36,829 nt of DNA from an uncultured Rikenellaceae bacterium (GTDB lineage: Bacteria; Bacteroidota; Bacteroidia; Bacteroidales; Rikenellaceae): positions 1 to 36,829 of the forward strand of contig CAJGBR010000011.1 of assembly GCA_904501625.1 (NCBI GenBank). The letters are read 5' to 3'. The first letter of the stretch is position 1; the number at the start of each line of letters is the position of its first letter. Positions 7,661-15,624 of the stretch are shown here, in pieces. Position numbers and translations under genes: made by a program. Below the pieces are notes generated by a model, which saw only the letters and a list, made by a program, of their open reading frames with translations, had not been told where the DNA came from and did not search any database.

Positions 7661-8908
7661 GTGGATATTTTTGATAGAATCAAACAAAATGACGGTGGCC
7701 CTATTGGTCAATACCGCAAATTGAGTCACGGATATTTCTCATTCCCGAAACTCGAAGGTCCTATCGGACCGCATATGACTTTCCGTGGAAAAAAAATGCT
7801 CAATTGGAGTCTTAATAACTACCTCGGTCTGGCTAACGACCCTGAAGTAATGAAAGCTGATGCTGATGCAGCAAAAGAATTCGGTATGGCTGCTCCGATG
7901 GGTGCTCGTATGATGAGCGGTCAAACTAAATACCACGAACATCTCGAACGTCGTCTGGCTGATTTCTGCCACAAACCTGACTGCTTCTTGTTGAACTACG
8001 GCTACCAAGGTATGACATCTATTATCGATTCACTGCTGACTCGCCACGATGCAGTAGTTTACGACTCGGAAGCTCACGCTTGTATCATCGACGGTCTGAG
8101 AATGCATACAGGTAAACGTTTCGTATTCCCACATAACAATATGGACGCCTGCCGTAAAGAACTCGAACGTGCAACAAAACTCGTTGCTCAAACAGGTGGC
8201 GGTATCCTCGTTATCACTGAAGGTGTATTCGGTATGAAAGGAGACCTCGGCAAACTCGACGAAATCGTCGCTATGAAGAAAGAATTCAATTTCCGCCTGC
8301 TGGTTGACGATGCTCACGGTTTCGGTACTATGGGCGAAACTGGTTCAGGTACTCCGGAACACTTCGGTGTTGAAGATGGTGTTGACGTTCACTTCGGTAC
8401 ATTCGCTAAGTCAATGGCTGGAATCGGTGCTTTCGTTGCATCTGAAAAATATATTATCGACTATCTGCGTTACAATATGCGTTCACAACTCTACGCTAAG
8501 TCACTGCCTATGCCTATGGTACTGGGTGCTGAAAAACGCCTCGATATGTTGCAACAAAAACCTGAACTCAAAGAAAAACTCTGGACTATCGTTCGTGCAT
8601 TGCAAAACGGTTTGACTGAACGTGGTTTCGATATCGGCGTTACAAACTCACCTGTTACTCCGGTTTATATGAAGGGTGGTGTTGAAGAGGCTACAAACTT
8701 GGTTTACGACTTGAGAGAAAACTACGGTTTGTTCTGCTCAGTGGTAGTTTATCCTGTAATTCCTCGCGGTGAAATTATCCTTCGACTGATTCCTACTGCA
8801 GTCCACACTCAAGAAGATGTTGACTACACTTTGAAATGTTTCGAAGCTATCCGCGGCAAATTGCTCGCAGGTGAATATCAAAAACCAATGCCAAGCGTTG
8901 CTGACTAA
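7661..8908 (+). CDS. Alpha-oxoamine synthase-family acyltransferase, candidate cysteate acyltransferase
   Basis: Fold-type I PLP enzyme of the family that condenses an amino acid with an acyl thioester and releases CO2 (serine palmitoyltransferase, KBL, BioF, HemA, cysteate acyltransferase). The 415 residues include the cofactor-stacking His in DSEAHACI (H139), DDAHG (D216, H219) and the PLP lysine in GTFAKSMAG (K250). GARMMSGQTKYHEHLE (about 81-96) replaces the GSGCAGSRFLNGT-type loop I recall for Bacteroides serine palmitoyltransferase. The cysteate synthase 2.6 kb upstream makes cysteate the likely amino acid, giving 3-oxocapnine for sulfonolipids. No ATG is available in frame, so translation starts at GTG. 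About half its Arg codons are CGT, with one CGA, suggesting strong expression. Serine palmitoyltransferase or KBL is the alternative. Confidence 0.8.
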   Translation: MDIFDRIKQNDGGPIGQYRKLSHGYFSFPKLEGPIGPHMTFRGKKMLNWSLNNYLGLANDPEVMKADADAAKEFGMAAPMGARMMSGQTKYHEHLERRLADFCHKPDCFLLNYGYQGMTSIIDSLLTRHDAVVYDSEAHACIIDGLRMHTGKRFVFPHNNMDACRKELERATKLVAQTGGGILVITEGVFGMKGDLGKLDEIVAMKKEFNFRLLVDDAHGFGTMGETGSGTPEHFGVEDGVDVHFGTFAKSMAGIGAFVASEKYIIDYLRYNMRSQLYAKSLPMPMVLGAEKRLDMLQQKPELKEKLWTIVRALQNGLTERGFDIGVTNSPVTPVYMKGGVEEATNLVYDLRENYGLFCSVVVYPVIPRGEIILRLIPTAVHTQEDVDYTLKCFEAIRGKLLAGEYQKPMPSVAD

Positions 8909-8930
8909 GGTTTATGTAACTTTATATTCA

Positions 8931-8967
8931 GAGGAAATCCTACGAAGGATTTCCTCTTTTTATTTTT
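8931..8967 (+). terminator. Rho-independent terminator of the acyltransferase gene
   Basis: A perfect 10-bp stem, GAGGAAATCC (8931-8940) and GGATTTCCTC (8947-8956), has a 6-nt loop and runs straight into TTTTTATTTTT. It is one of the strongest terminators in the window. Confidence 0.92.
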
Positions 8968-8978
8968 ATATAGTCATT

Positions 8979-9010
8979 AAAAAAGGGTGTCCGAAAAGAC
9001 GAACACCCTC
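8979..9010 (-). terminator. Terminator of the purB-mscL operon (GGGTGT stem family)
   Basis: Read on the minus strand, GGGTGTTCG (9008-9000), a 6-nt loop and CGGACACCC (8993-8985) form a stem with one G-U pair, followed by six T. The stem is a variant of the hairpin at 908 and 35488. Confidence 0.82.
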
Positions 9011-9033
9011 ACATTAATTTCTATCTCTGTGAC

Positions 9034-9471
9034 CTATTTTTCCTTAAGCAGGTCACGAATTTCTGTCAACAGAATTTCTTCTTTAGTTGGTTCTGGTTCC
9101 GGAGCCGGTGCCGGAGCTGGAGCCGGTTCTTCTTTCTTCTTCTTGAGTTGATTCATCAGTTTGACAATCAGGAATACACAGAATGCCAAAATAATGAAAT
9201 CAATACATTGTTGGATAAAGGCACCATAATTCCAATATACTGGTTCAGCAGCTTCAACTCCTGTACCTACGGCATCTCTTACAGCAGAGATATCAAGCTT
9301 CAAATCAGAGAAATTAGTGTTGCCCATAATTACTCCGATAGGAGGCATCAAGATATCGTTCACCAAAGATGTTACGATTTTTCCGAATGCACCACCGATG
9401 ATTACACCGACAGCCATATCCATTACATTACCTTTAACGGCAAAATCTTTAAATTCTTTAAGGAATCCCAT
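9034..9471 (-). CDS. mscL: Large-conductance mechanosensitive channel
   Basis: Inner-membrane channel that opens under membrane tension and releases osmolytes in hypo-osmotic shock. The 145-residue protein shows the family N-terminus (MGFLKEFKDFAVKGNVMD), the gas-tight first transmembrane helix (VGVIIGGAFGKIVTSLV, about 17-35), the PPIG turn and a second helix at about 85-105. A Lys/Glu stretch, then an unusually repetitive Pro-Ala/Pro-Glu linker and a final amphipathic helix (LLTEIRDLLKE) form the cytoplasmic bundle. The ATG at 9471 is preferred to a TTG three codons upstream. It follows purB by 20 nt and shares its transcript. Confidence 0.95.
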   Translation of the reverse strand: MGFLKEFKDFAVKGNVMDMAVGVIIGGAFGKIVTSLVNDILMPPIGVIMGNTNFSDLKLDISAVRDAVGTGVEAAEPVYWNYGAFIQQCIDFIILAFCVFLIVKLMNQLKKKKEEPAPAPAPAPEPEPTKEEILLTEIRDLLKEK

Positions 9472-9491
9472 AGTTATCAATTAATTGGTTA

Positions 9492-10844
9492 TTACATTTT
9501 AAAAATTCCGGTATAAGATTGGGGGCTGAGTGCACGTAATTTCTCTTTAACCTCCTCACGAACATCGAGTTGTTCGATAAAGGCTGCAATATCTTCCCTA
9601 TTTATCGCACGATTTGTTCGGGTCAAAGCTTTGAGAGCTTCATAGGGATTCGGATAATTTTCGCGTCTGAGAATAGTTTGAATACCTTCAGCCACCACTG
9701 CCCAATTTCGCTCGAGATCGGCATCAATAGCATCTGGATTAATAATCAGTTTACCCAAACCTTTGAGCACAGACTTCATAGCAATGATTGTATGTGCCAG
9801 CGGAACACCTACGTTTCTGAGTACGGTTGAGTCTGTCAGGTCGCGTTGGAGTCGCGACACAGGGAGTTTACCAGCAAGATGGCAGAAAATTGCATTTGCA
9901 ATACCCAGGTTTCCTTCGGCATTTTCGAAGTCAATCGGATTAACCTTATGTGGCATAGCTGATGAACCCACCTCTCCTGCTTTGATTTTCTGTTTGAAAT
10001 ACTCCATTGAGACATAGGTCCAGATATCCCGACACAAGTCAATCAAGATTGTATTAATTCTTTTGAAACAATCGAAAATTGCAGCAAGATTATCATAATG
10101 TTCGATTTGTGTCGTAATCTGCGAACGATCAAGGTGCAATATATCACCGACAAAATGGTTTGCAAAATCGATCCAATCAATTTCAGGGAATGCAACGTGG
10201 TGTGCATTGAAGTTGCCTGTTGCACCACCAAACTTAGCAGGACAAGGAATAACCTTAAGTTGTTCGATTTGTTTATTCAATCGATCTACGAACACCATAA
10301 TCTCTTTACCGAGTCGCGTTGGTGAAGCGGGTTGACCGTGAGTTCGAGCCAACATCGGCACATCTGCCCATTGTTCTGCGAGAGATTTCAACGTAGTTAC
10401 GACCTCATCAAGCAGAGGATAATAGACCTGATGTGCTGCATCTCGCAAAGAGTAGGGAGTCGCCGTATTGTTTATATCCTGAGATGTCAGACCAAAGTGT
10501 ACAAACTCTTTATACTCATTGAGTCCGAGTTTTTCCATTTCGCCCTTTATGTAATATTCGACAGCCTTGACATCGTGATTAGTTATTTTTTCGATCTCTT
10601 TTACAGCTTGTGCATTTTCGACCGTAAAAGTTCGGTAAATATCTCTCAGTTGTTCGAAATTATCTTCATTCAATGATTCAAGTTGAGGAAGTGGAATTCG
10701 GCTCAATGCGATAAAATATTCTACCTCAACAAGGATTCTATACTTGATAAGTGCATACTCCGAAAAATAATCGGACAAAGCATCTGTAGTGTTTCTATAA
10801 CGACCATCTATCGGAGATATTGCCGTAAGTTTATTGAGTTCCAT
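9492..10844 (-). CDS. purB: Adenylosuccinate lyase
   Basis: Cleaves SAICAR to AICAR and adenylosuccinate to AMP, releasing fumarate, in purine synthesis. The 450-residue length is typical for the E. coli-like branch. Visible motifs are SPIDGRY (10-16), HDVKAVEYY (90-98), TSQDINN (120-126), RTHGQPASPT (167-176) and the fumarase/lyase signature GSSAMPHKVNP near residue 290, which carries the catalytic Ser loop. A -7 box lies 27 nt upstream of the ATG. mscL follows in the same operon. Confidence 0.96.
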   Translation of the reverse strand: MELNKLTAISPIDGRYRNTTDALSDYFSEYALIKYRILVEVEYFIALSRIPLPQLESLNEDNFEQLRDIYRTFTVENAQAVKEIEKITNHDVKAVEYYIKGEMEKLGLNEYKEFVHFGLTSQDINNTATPYSLRDAAHQVYYPLLDEVVTTLKSLAEQWADVPMLARTHGQPASPTRLGKEIMVFVDRLNKQIEQLKVIPCPAKFGGATGNFNAHHVAFPEIDWIDFANHFVGDILHLDRSQITTQIEHYDNLAAIFDCFKRINTILIDLCRDIWTYVSMEYFKQKIKAGEVGSSAMPHKVNPIDFENAEGNLGIANAIFCHLAGKLPVSRLQRDLTDSTVLRNVGVPLAHTIIAMKSVLKGLGKLIINPDAIDADLERNWAVVAEGIQTILRRENYPNPYEALKALTRTNRAINREDIAAFIEQLDVREEVKEKLRALSPQSYTGIFKM

Positions 10845-10870
10845 ATATTGAATTTAACTGTTTCGTGGGA

Positions 10871-10878
10871 CAAAGTTA
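10871..10878 (-). promoter_or_regulatory. -7 box of the purB-mscL promoter
   Basis: A perfect TAACTTTG on the minus strand, 26 nt before the purB ATG. No clear TTG is seen 19-20 nt further upstream, so the -33 element is weak or absent. Confidence 0.55.
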
Positions 10879-10916
10879 ATAGTTATTTTCAGACTTTTAT
10901 ATTTTATCTAAATAAA

Positions 10917-11384
10917 TCAGACCTCTTCGATTTCGATACAATTCATCAAGAAGCGGTTCATTGTATCCGGATGTTGGGTTCCTATCACCAACTGCTGACC
11001 ACTTTTGAGTTTCACGAACATTCCTGATGGTCCGTGAGTGTTATAGACAATTCCCCATTTCGGAGATTTCCTCACTCCCCAACCGACGAATCCGTAGTTT
11101 ACGATTTCAACACTTTCGACATCGTCCCAGGAGATATTGCGATTTGCAAGCGGAAAGAATTTTATTCTGATTCGTCTTTGATCAATAATCGTTTTGAGTC
11201 TAATTGCATACAGCAAATAGAGAATTACAATTGGAAGAATAATGGTTAACATCACATAGACAAATGTTAACGGAGTTCCCTGATACAAAATTACTACAAG
11301 CGGTATGAATACCACTACGGCCGTAAGCAACAACCACTTAAGGTTCAAACGTTGAATTTCTCGGAATTGCCTTTTGTTTTTCAT
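10917..11384 (-). CDS. Small membrane protein with a bacterial PH-like domain
   Basis: A 155-residue protein. Two closely spaced transmembrane helices (about 17-36 and 41-62) are followed by a beta-rich soluble part (about 65-155) with the pattern of bacterial PH-like domains, such as RIRIKFFPLANRNISWDDVESVEI and a final helix MNRFLMNC. No catalytic residue is evident. It starts 13 nt after the nitroreductase stop, so the two are cotranscribed. The function is unknown. Confidence 0.7.
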   Translation of the reverse strand: MKNKRQFREIQRLNLKWLLLTAVVVFIPLVVILYQGTPLTFVYVMLTIILPIVILYLLYAIRLKTIIDQRRIRIKFFPLANRNISWDDVESVEIVNYGFVGWGVRKSPKWGIVYNTHGPSGMFVKLKSGQQLVIGTQHPDTMNRFLMNCIEIEEV

Positions 11385-11397
11385 ATTGAGTCAGGGA

Positions 11398-12135
11398 TTA
11401 GTTCATAAATCCGTGTTCCTTAAGCAGTGAAATTAGTTCTTCGGATATTGCAACATTATCCTTTTCGGGATATCTTTTCTGGGTAAAAATCTGTGCAAGA
11501 TTGGGCAATTGATTTACTTCCAGCAGTTTTGATGTTTCATCCGAATTTTCGCGTTCGTGCCACAGACGATTAATATCCTCATCTGAATAGTCCGAATAGG
11601 TCTGGTAGTGGACTACTGCTTCGAGAGGCAATCTATCAGTAATCTCCGGAGTTTCAATCGGATACCCCACAGCAATAGTGGCAACGGGAATAACGCCTTT
11701 GGGCAATTTCAGAATCTCTGAGATCTTGCGAGCATTATAAAGGCAAGTGCCCAGATAACAGATTCCAAGACCATTGTGTTCGGCTTCGAGCACAAAATTC
11801 TGTGACGCCAACAGAGCATCGGTTGCTCCGCACAGGAACCACAAGAAATTATCATAACCGGGCTGAGCATCTCTGAGTCTACACCATTTCGAGAATCGAT
11901 TGACATCGACACAGAACGTAACGTGCAAGGGAGCCTTTGAGGCAGGTTGATTAAAATGACACGATGCGAGTTGAGTTCTGAGGTCTGAATCGGTAGTCAC
12001 GATTATCGAGTAGACCTGCATATTACCCGTGTTTGAAGCACGGACTGCAGCGGTGAGCATCTTGTTAATTACATCACTATCAGGTAATCTGTCACTAAAT
12101 TGACGGATAGATCTGTGATTAAAGATAGTTTCCAT
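11398..12135 (-). CDS. Nitroreductase-family flavoprotein
   Basis: FMN-dependent oxidoreductase of the NfsA/FRP-like nitroreductase superfamily; the natural substrate cannot be told from sequence. The 245-residue protein has the N-terminal FMN-phosphate motif HRSIRQFSD (7-15), an AAVRASNTGNMQVYSIIV segment at about 32-49, and the internal GLGICYLGTCLYNA flavin-contact region (about 122-135). The ATG at 12135 is chosen over a TTG six codons upstream. A -7 box lies 28 nt upstream. It precedes the PH-like membrane protein. Confidence 0.87.
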   Translation of the reverse strand: METIFNHRSIRQFSDRLPDSDVINKMLTAAVRASNTGNMQVYSIIVTTDSDLRTQLASCHFNQPASKAPLHVTFCVDVNRFSKWCRLRDAQPGYDNFLWFLCGATDALLASQNFVLEAEHNGLGICYLGTCLYNARKISEILKLPKGVIPVATIAVGYPIETPEITDRLPLEAVVHYQTYSDYSDEDINRLWHERENSDETSKLLEVNQLPNLAQIFTQKRYPEKDNVAISEELISLLKEHGFMN

Positions 12136-12162
12136 AAAAATCCGATGATACAAATTGTCTTA

Positions 12163-12170
12163 CAAATGTA
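12163..12170 (-). promoter_or_regulatory. -7 box of the nitroreductase promoter
   Basis: A perfect TACATTTG on the minus strand, 27 nt before the ATG at 12135. No good TTG is found at -33. Confidence 0.5.
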
Positions 12171-12201
12171 ACAAAAAAATGAAACAGATGTTACTTTAAG
12201 C

Positions 12202-12221
12202 GAAAAAACATACGTTTTTTT
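12202..12221. other. Short AT-rich inverted repeat after priA
   Basis: GAAAAAAC (12202-12209) and GTTTTTTC (12214-12221) are perfect 8-bp arms around a 4-nt loop. It lies 39 nt beyond the priA stop and upstream of the nitroreductase promoter. With only two G/C pairs it is at best a weak terminator. Confidence 0.3.
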
Positions 12222-12259
12222 CTTATCGAAACTATATCTCGAATTGATTATTCGTACGA

Positions 12260-14470
12260 TTAAACTGGATCGACATCAACAATTATCCGCACTTTCAGTC
12301 GCTCCCAACCACACATTATATTTTTCAGATTTGCACGTTGAATAAGTCCATCTTTCCCGAGGTGTGTCTTTATCAGGAACATAACGTTGTGGCGATCTCG
12401 AATTTTGTCTACGATTGGATATTCCGGACCGAGCACCCGATCTTTAAACAATTCTTTTAAATCGTTCTCGACCTGTTGGACTGCATTATTCAGCACCTCC
12501 GAATCGGAATGGTTCAGTGTCAACCTAATCAGTCGGCAAAACGGCGGATAGACAAATACCTGACGCTGTTTACACTCATCACAAAACATTGCATAATAGT
12601 CGCCTGAAGCTGCTCTCAACACAGAGGTATTGTCTGGATTGACCGTTTGAATAATTACGGTTCCCTGATTATATCGGCGACCTGCACGACCTCCTACCTG
12701 ACGAATCATCTGAAATGCCCGTTCCGTCGAACGAAAATCAGGATTATAAAACAGGCTATCGGCATTCATAATGACAACTGTTTCTACATTATTGAAATCA
12801 AGACCTTTACTGATTATCTGTGTACCTATTATCACATCTGCCTCTGCACGTGTCACAGAATTTATCTTGGCAATATAGTCGTTGATATTACGCACCGAAT
12901 CGGAATCTATTCTGACAATTCGAGCTTGAGGAAAAATTTTTTCCAATTCAACCTCGATTCGTTCTGTACCAAAACCTTTTGTCTGCAATTCGCCGTTGCA
13001 CTCGGCACATCTGTCCTGAAACGGAACACTATATCCGCAATAGTGACATACCAACTGATTTGAATGCAAAGTCAGTGATACATTACAATGAGGACATTGT
13101 TGCACCTTATTGCAATTTTTGCATACTACATAAGATGAATATCCGCGACGATTCTGGAATAGTAGGATCTGTGCATTGCGAGAGAGCGTCTCGGCAATTT
13201 GGTCTGTCACGATTTTATTGAATCCGGAATTTCGTTCTCCGCGTTGGGTAGCAACCCTGATATCTGATAATATCACCCGAGGCAGAACAGATTGTCCAAA
13301 TCTCTCTGTGAGTTCTATCAAGTTATACTTGCCCGATGTCGCATTATAAAAACTCTCTATCGATGGTGTCGCACTGCCAAGAATTACCCGTGCCGAGTTT
13401 TGATGGGCAAGAACTATTGCCGTATCTCGTGCGTGAAATCTCGGAGCAGGCTCGGTCTGTTTGTAACTTGAGTCGTGTTCTTCATCTACGATTACAAGTC
13501 CCAAATTGACATATGGCAAAAAAAGAGCTGAACGAGTTCCTAACACGACCAATGATTCTCTGTTGAGCAAACTCATTCGAGCATAATTCTGACGTTTAGT
13601 AGTCTTGGTGAGATATGAATGCCAGACTATCAATCTGTTACCAAATATTTTTTCGAGACGGGAAATTAACTGTACTGACATCGCAATCTCAGGAATCAAA
13701 TATAATACATCTTGATTTTGCGATAAACACTTATGTATCTGATTGATATATATTTCTGTTTTTCCGCTACCCGAGACGCCATAAAGCAACGAACAATTTT
13801 TATTCTCGGGAGTAGATTCCAATTTCTCAATTACAGCAATCTGTGACTCACTCAATTGCGGCATAGCTGCAATCTCAGTCGCCACAGGCATCTGTCTAAA
13901 GATCTCTATGAGGTTTTTATCAATCAGAGTTTTGAGTGCCGATTTATCGTTCTTGTCTGACAACAAATCACTCATAGCCATACAATTGTCATTATCCAAC
14001 AGTCGTTTGGCTATCGCATATTGACGCTTCGCCCTCACAAGCGACTCTAACAACGACGGGGAAAAACTATCTGTAAATTTGCAATAGACTATCTCTGGCA
14101 GTGAATCAGATATTCTTTTAATTTTATGGATTTCTTCACCTGAAGGCAACAAATCTTTGGACATTGCAGCCTTCAACACCTCGCCTTCTGTACACATATA
14201 GTAGTCGGCAATCCAATGCCACAGTCTTAATTGAGAATCCGAAACTAACGGAATTGTGTCAATAACCGATTGAATCTGCTTTATCACTCGAAAATTCGGA
14301 CGGCGATTATGAACCTCTACAACGACGCCCGTATACAACCTACTTTTACCGAGAGGAACTACCACCCGCAATCCACGACTGACAATTTGTTCCAAATGTT
14401 CGGGAATCTCAAAGGTCAGACAGCCTTTAAGTGCCAGCGGTAAAAGTATATCGGCATAGAGATTTCCCAT
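12260..14470 (-). CDS. priA: Primosomal protein N' (replication restart helicase)
   Basis: 3'-5' helicase that reloads the replisome at stalled forks. With the start at 14470 it has 736 residues, a normal length. An N-terminal 3'-DNA-binding domain (ADILLPLAL, then PLGKSRLYTGVVVEV) is followed by the helicase core with Walker A GVSGSGKTE (about 231-239) and the DEEH box (about 329-332). Next comes the zinc-binding insertion with paired Cys motifs (CKNC, CPHC, CHYC, CAEC), then helicase motifs GTQIISKGLDF and QVGGRAGR. Its promoter box lies only 4 nt upstream of this ATG, so the transcript starts at or within a few bases of the start codon. PriA is known to bind SSB tails. Confidence 0.96.
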   Translation of the reverse strand: MGNLYADILLPLALKGCLTFEIPEHLEQIVSRGLRVVVPLGKSRLYTGVVVEVHNRRPNFRVIKQIQSVIDTIPLVSDSQLRLWHWIADYYMCTEGEVLKAAMSKDLLPSGEEIHKIKRISDSLPEIVYCKFTDSFSPSLLESLVRAKRQYAIAKRLLDNDNCMAMSDLLSDKNDKSALKTLIDKNLIEIFRQMPVATEIAAMPQLSESQIAVIEKLESTPENKNCSLLYGVSGSGKTEIYINQIHKCLSQNQDVLYLIPEIAMSVQLISRLEKIFGNRLIVWHSYLTKTTKRQNYARMSLLNRESLVVLGTRSALFLPYVNLGLVIVDEEHDSSYKQTEPAPRFHARDTAIVLAHQNSARVILGSATPSIESFYNATSGKYNLIELTERFGQSVLPRVILSDIRVATQRGERNSGFNKIVTDQIAETLSRNAQILLFQNRRGYSSYVVCKNCNKVQQCPHCNVSLTLHSNQLVCHYCGYSVPFQDRCAECNGELQTKGFGTERIEVELEKIFPQARIVRIDSDSVRNINDYIAKINSVTRAEADVIIGTQIISKGLDFNNVETVVIMNADSLFYNPDFRSTERAFQMIRQVGGRAGRRYNQGTVIIQTVNPDNTSVLRAASGDYYAMFCDECKQRQVFVYPPFCRLIRLTLNHSDSEVLNNAVQQVENDLKELFKDRVLGPEYPIVDKIRDRHNVMFLIKTHLGKDGLIQRANLKNIMCGWERLKVRIIVDVDPV

Positions 14471-14474
14471 ACCA

Positions 14475-14505
14475 CAAATGTACAAAATTATTAAGAAAGC
14501 GGCAA
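14475..14505 (-). promoter_or_regulatory. priA promoter, with -33 TTG inside a terminator stem
   Basis: On the minus strand TTG (14505-14503), 20 nt and a perfect TACATTTG (14482-14475). Expected transcription start is near 14470, the A of the priA ATG. The TTG is embedded in the left arm of the hairpin at 14498-14527. Confidence 0.75.
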
Positions 14506-14527
14506 TGACTTCAAATCATTTGCCGCT
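14498..14527 (-). terminator. Terminator of the mtaB-trkH-dapF-hydrolase cluster
   Basis: Arms AGCGGCAATGA (14498-14508) and TCATTTGCCGCT (14516-14527) pair with one bulged base around a 7-nt loop. On the minus strand a TTTCTTAATAATTTT tract follows. It lies about 70 nt past the hydrolase stop. Confidence 0.65.
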
Positions 14528-14578
14528 AATAAATCTCTTTTCTCACAACTCCTATTTCTCATCGGAGAGAGATTTATT
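14528..14578. other. Second inverted repeat between hydrolase and priA
   Basis: AATAAATCTCT (14528-14538) and AGAGATTTATT (14568-14578) are perfect 11-bp arms with a 29-nt loop, adjoining the terminator hairpin. It may be a further RNA structure in the hydrolase 3' end; no function is evident. Confidence 0.4.
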
Positions 14579-14599
14579 TACCAATCCCTCAGAGAAGTG

Positions 14600-15400
14600 C
14601 TATCTATTTTTATCAATAAACTCTGCTACCAGATTAAAGGTATCTTCAGGTTGCTCAATAAACGACATATGGCCTGAGTGTTCGAGTTGGACAACCGAGA
14701 CCTGAGTCAACTGTTCAATCAACAACTTAACAGCTTGTGCTGGAATCATCTGATCTTGTGTCCCAAATATGAACAAACTCGGAGCGGTCTCACTCTTAAA
14801 TATCTCAAGATAATCTCCTCTTTGTGAAATTCCGCGTAGTATCGCAATAATACCCTCATCTTCTATTAATGAAGCCATCTCTTTCAATTCATCAATAACA
14901 GATTCGAGGCGTTTGCAATTCTCAACGGCAAAACGTCGCTGCGGATTAATATTCACCAGCACCTCTTTTCGTCCACTCAGCATCAGTTCGATTTCACGTT
15001 GACGATCTTCGGCACGTTTTTCAGAATCAGCAAAGGGATGTGAATGCAAAAAAATCACACCCTTAATCTCTGATTGCCAATACTTCATCATCTCCATTGC
15101 CACATAACCGCCCATCGAGTGACCGATGACAAAGTACCTCTTCAGTCCGAGATTCTCAATCAAACCGTGCACCGTTTCGGCAAGAAACTTCATCGTGTGA
15201 ATATCCCCCTTGACTTCAGAGATTCCGTGCCCCGGCAGATCAAGTGATATGACACGATAGCGTTGGGCAAGCAGTTGACTCCACTGATCCCACACGTCTA
15301 ATGTTTCGAGATAGCCGTGCAACAAAATTACACTGTCATCTCCCTTTTCGGTATCGCTATATCTGAATGCAACACCTGCTGCAATTGTAAATTTTTCCAA
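14600..15400 (-). CDS. Alpha/beta-hydrolase
   Basis: A 266-residue cytoplasmic alpha/beta-hydrolase. The oxyanion region LLHGYLETLDVW (27-38), LDLPGHG (53-59), the nucleophile elbow GHSMGG (93-98, Ser95), a catalytic acid in GTQDQMIP (Asp216) and His244 in HSGHMSF complete the triad. Substrate is unknown; the layout is that of small esterase-like or MenH/BioH-like hydrolases. The first usable start is a TTG, because a stop codon lies three codons upstream. It begins 15 nt after the small acidic protein's stop and ends the cluster before the terminator. Confidence 0.88.
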   Translation of the reverse strand: MEKFTIAAGVAFRYSDTEKGDDSVILLHGYLETLDVWDQWSQLLAQRYRVISLDLPGHGISEVKGDIHTMKFLAETVHGLIENLGLKRYFVIGHSMGGYVAMEMMKYWQSEIKGVIFLHSHPFADSEKRAEDRQREIELMLSGRKEVLVNINPQRRFAVENCKRLESVIDELKEMASLIEDEGIIAILRGISQRGDYLEIFKSETAPSLFIFGTQDQMIPAQAVKLLIEQLTQVSVVQLEHSGHMSFIEQPEDTFNLVAEFIDKNR

Positions 15401-15415
15401 TTTATATCAGTTTGA

Positions 15416-15622
15416 TTATTCTTCGTCATCAAAATAATCGAATGCCGATTCTCGCTTTCGGAGATTATATAATTCGGCATCAATATCTTCGTCTTCTGTT
15501 GAAAACATATGACTCTCTTCGCGGCTGCTTTTTCTCATAGGTTCAAGACGAGTCTTTTTCTTGAGAGAATCTTCTGATGAATTGATATCAAATGAGTTAC
15601 GGAAATCTTTATGCGATTTCAT
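15416..15622 (-). CDS. Small acidic protein of unknown function
   Basis: A 68-residue charged protein with an Asp/Glu-rich C-terminus (for example EDEDIDAELYNLRKRE and FDYFDDEE) and no hydrophobic segment, signal or metal motif. It sits 2 nt after the dapF stop and 15 nt before the hydrolase, a spacing that supports real translation. Low-complexity composition suggests an intrinsically disordered protein. I do not recognise the family. Confidence 0.6.
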   Translation of the reverse strand: MKSHKDFRNSFDINSSEDSLKKKTRLEPMRKSSREESHMFSTEDEDIDAELYNLRKRESAFDYFDDEE

Positions 15623-15624
15623 TT

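Noticed and set aside
7661..8908. Plain serine palmitoyltransferase for sphingolipids
   Set aside because: The active-site loop does not look like the Bacteroides SPT I recall, and cysteate synthase is nearby. Kept as an alternative rather than the main call.
9070..9140. GC-rich short tandem repeats (GGAGCCGGTGCC-like)
   Set aside because: They encode the Pro-Ala/Pro-Glu linker of MscL in frame and are explained by the protein.
14471..14599. Small RNA gene built from the two adjacent hairpins
   Set aside because: The first hairpin is a terminator and no promoter reads into the region alone; nothing shows an independent transcript.
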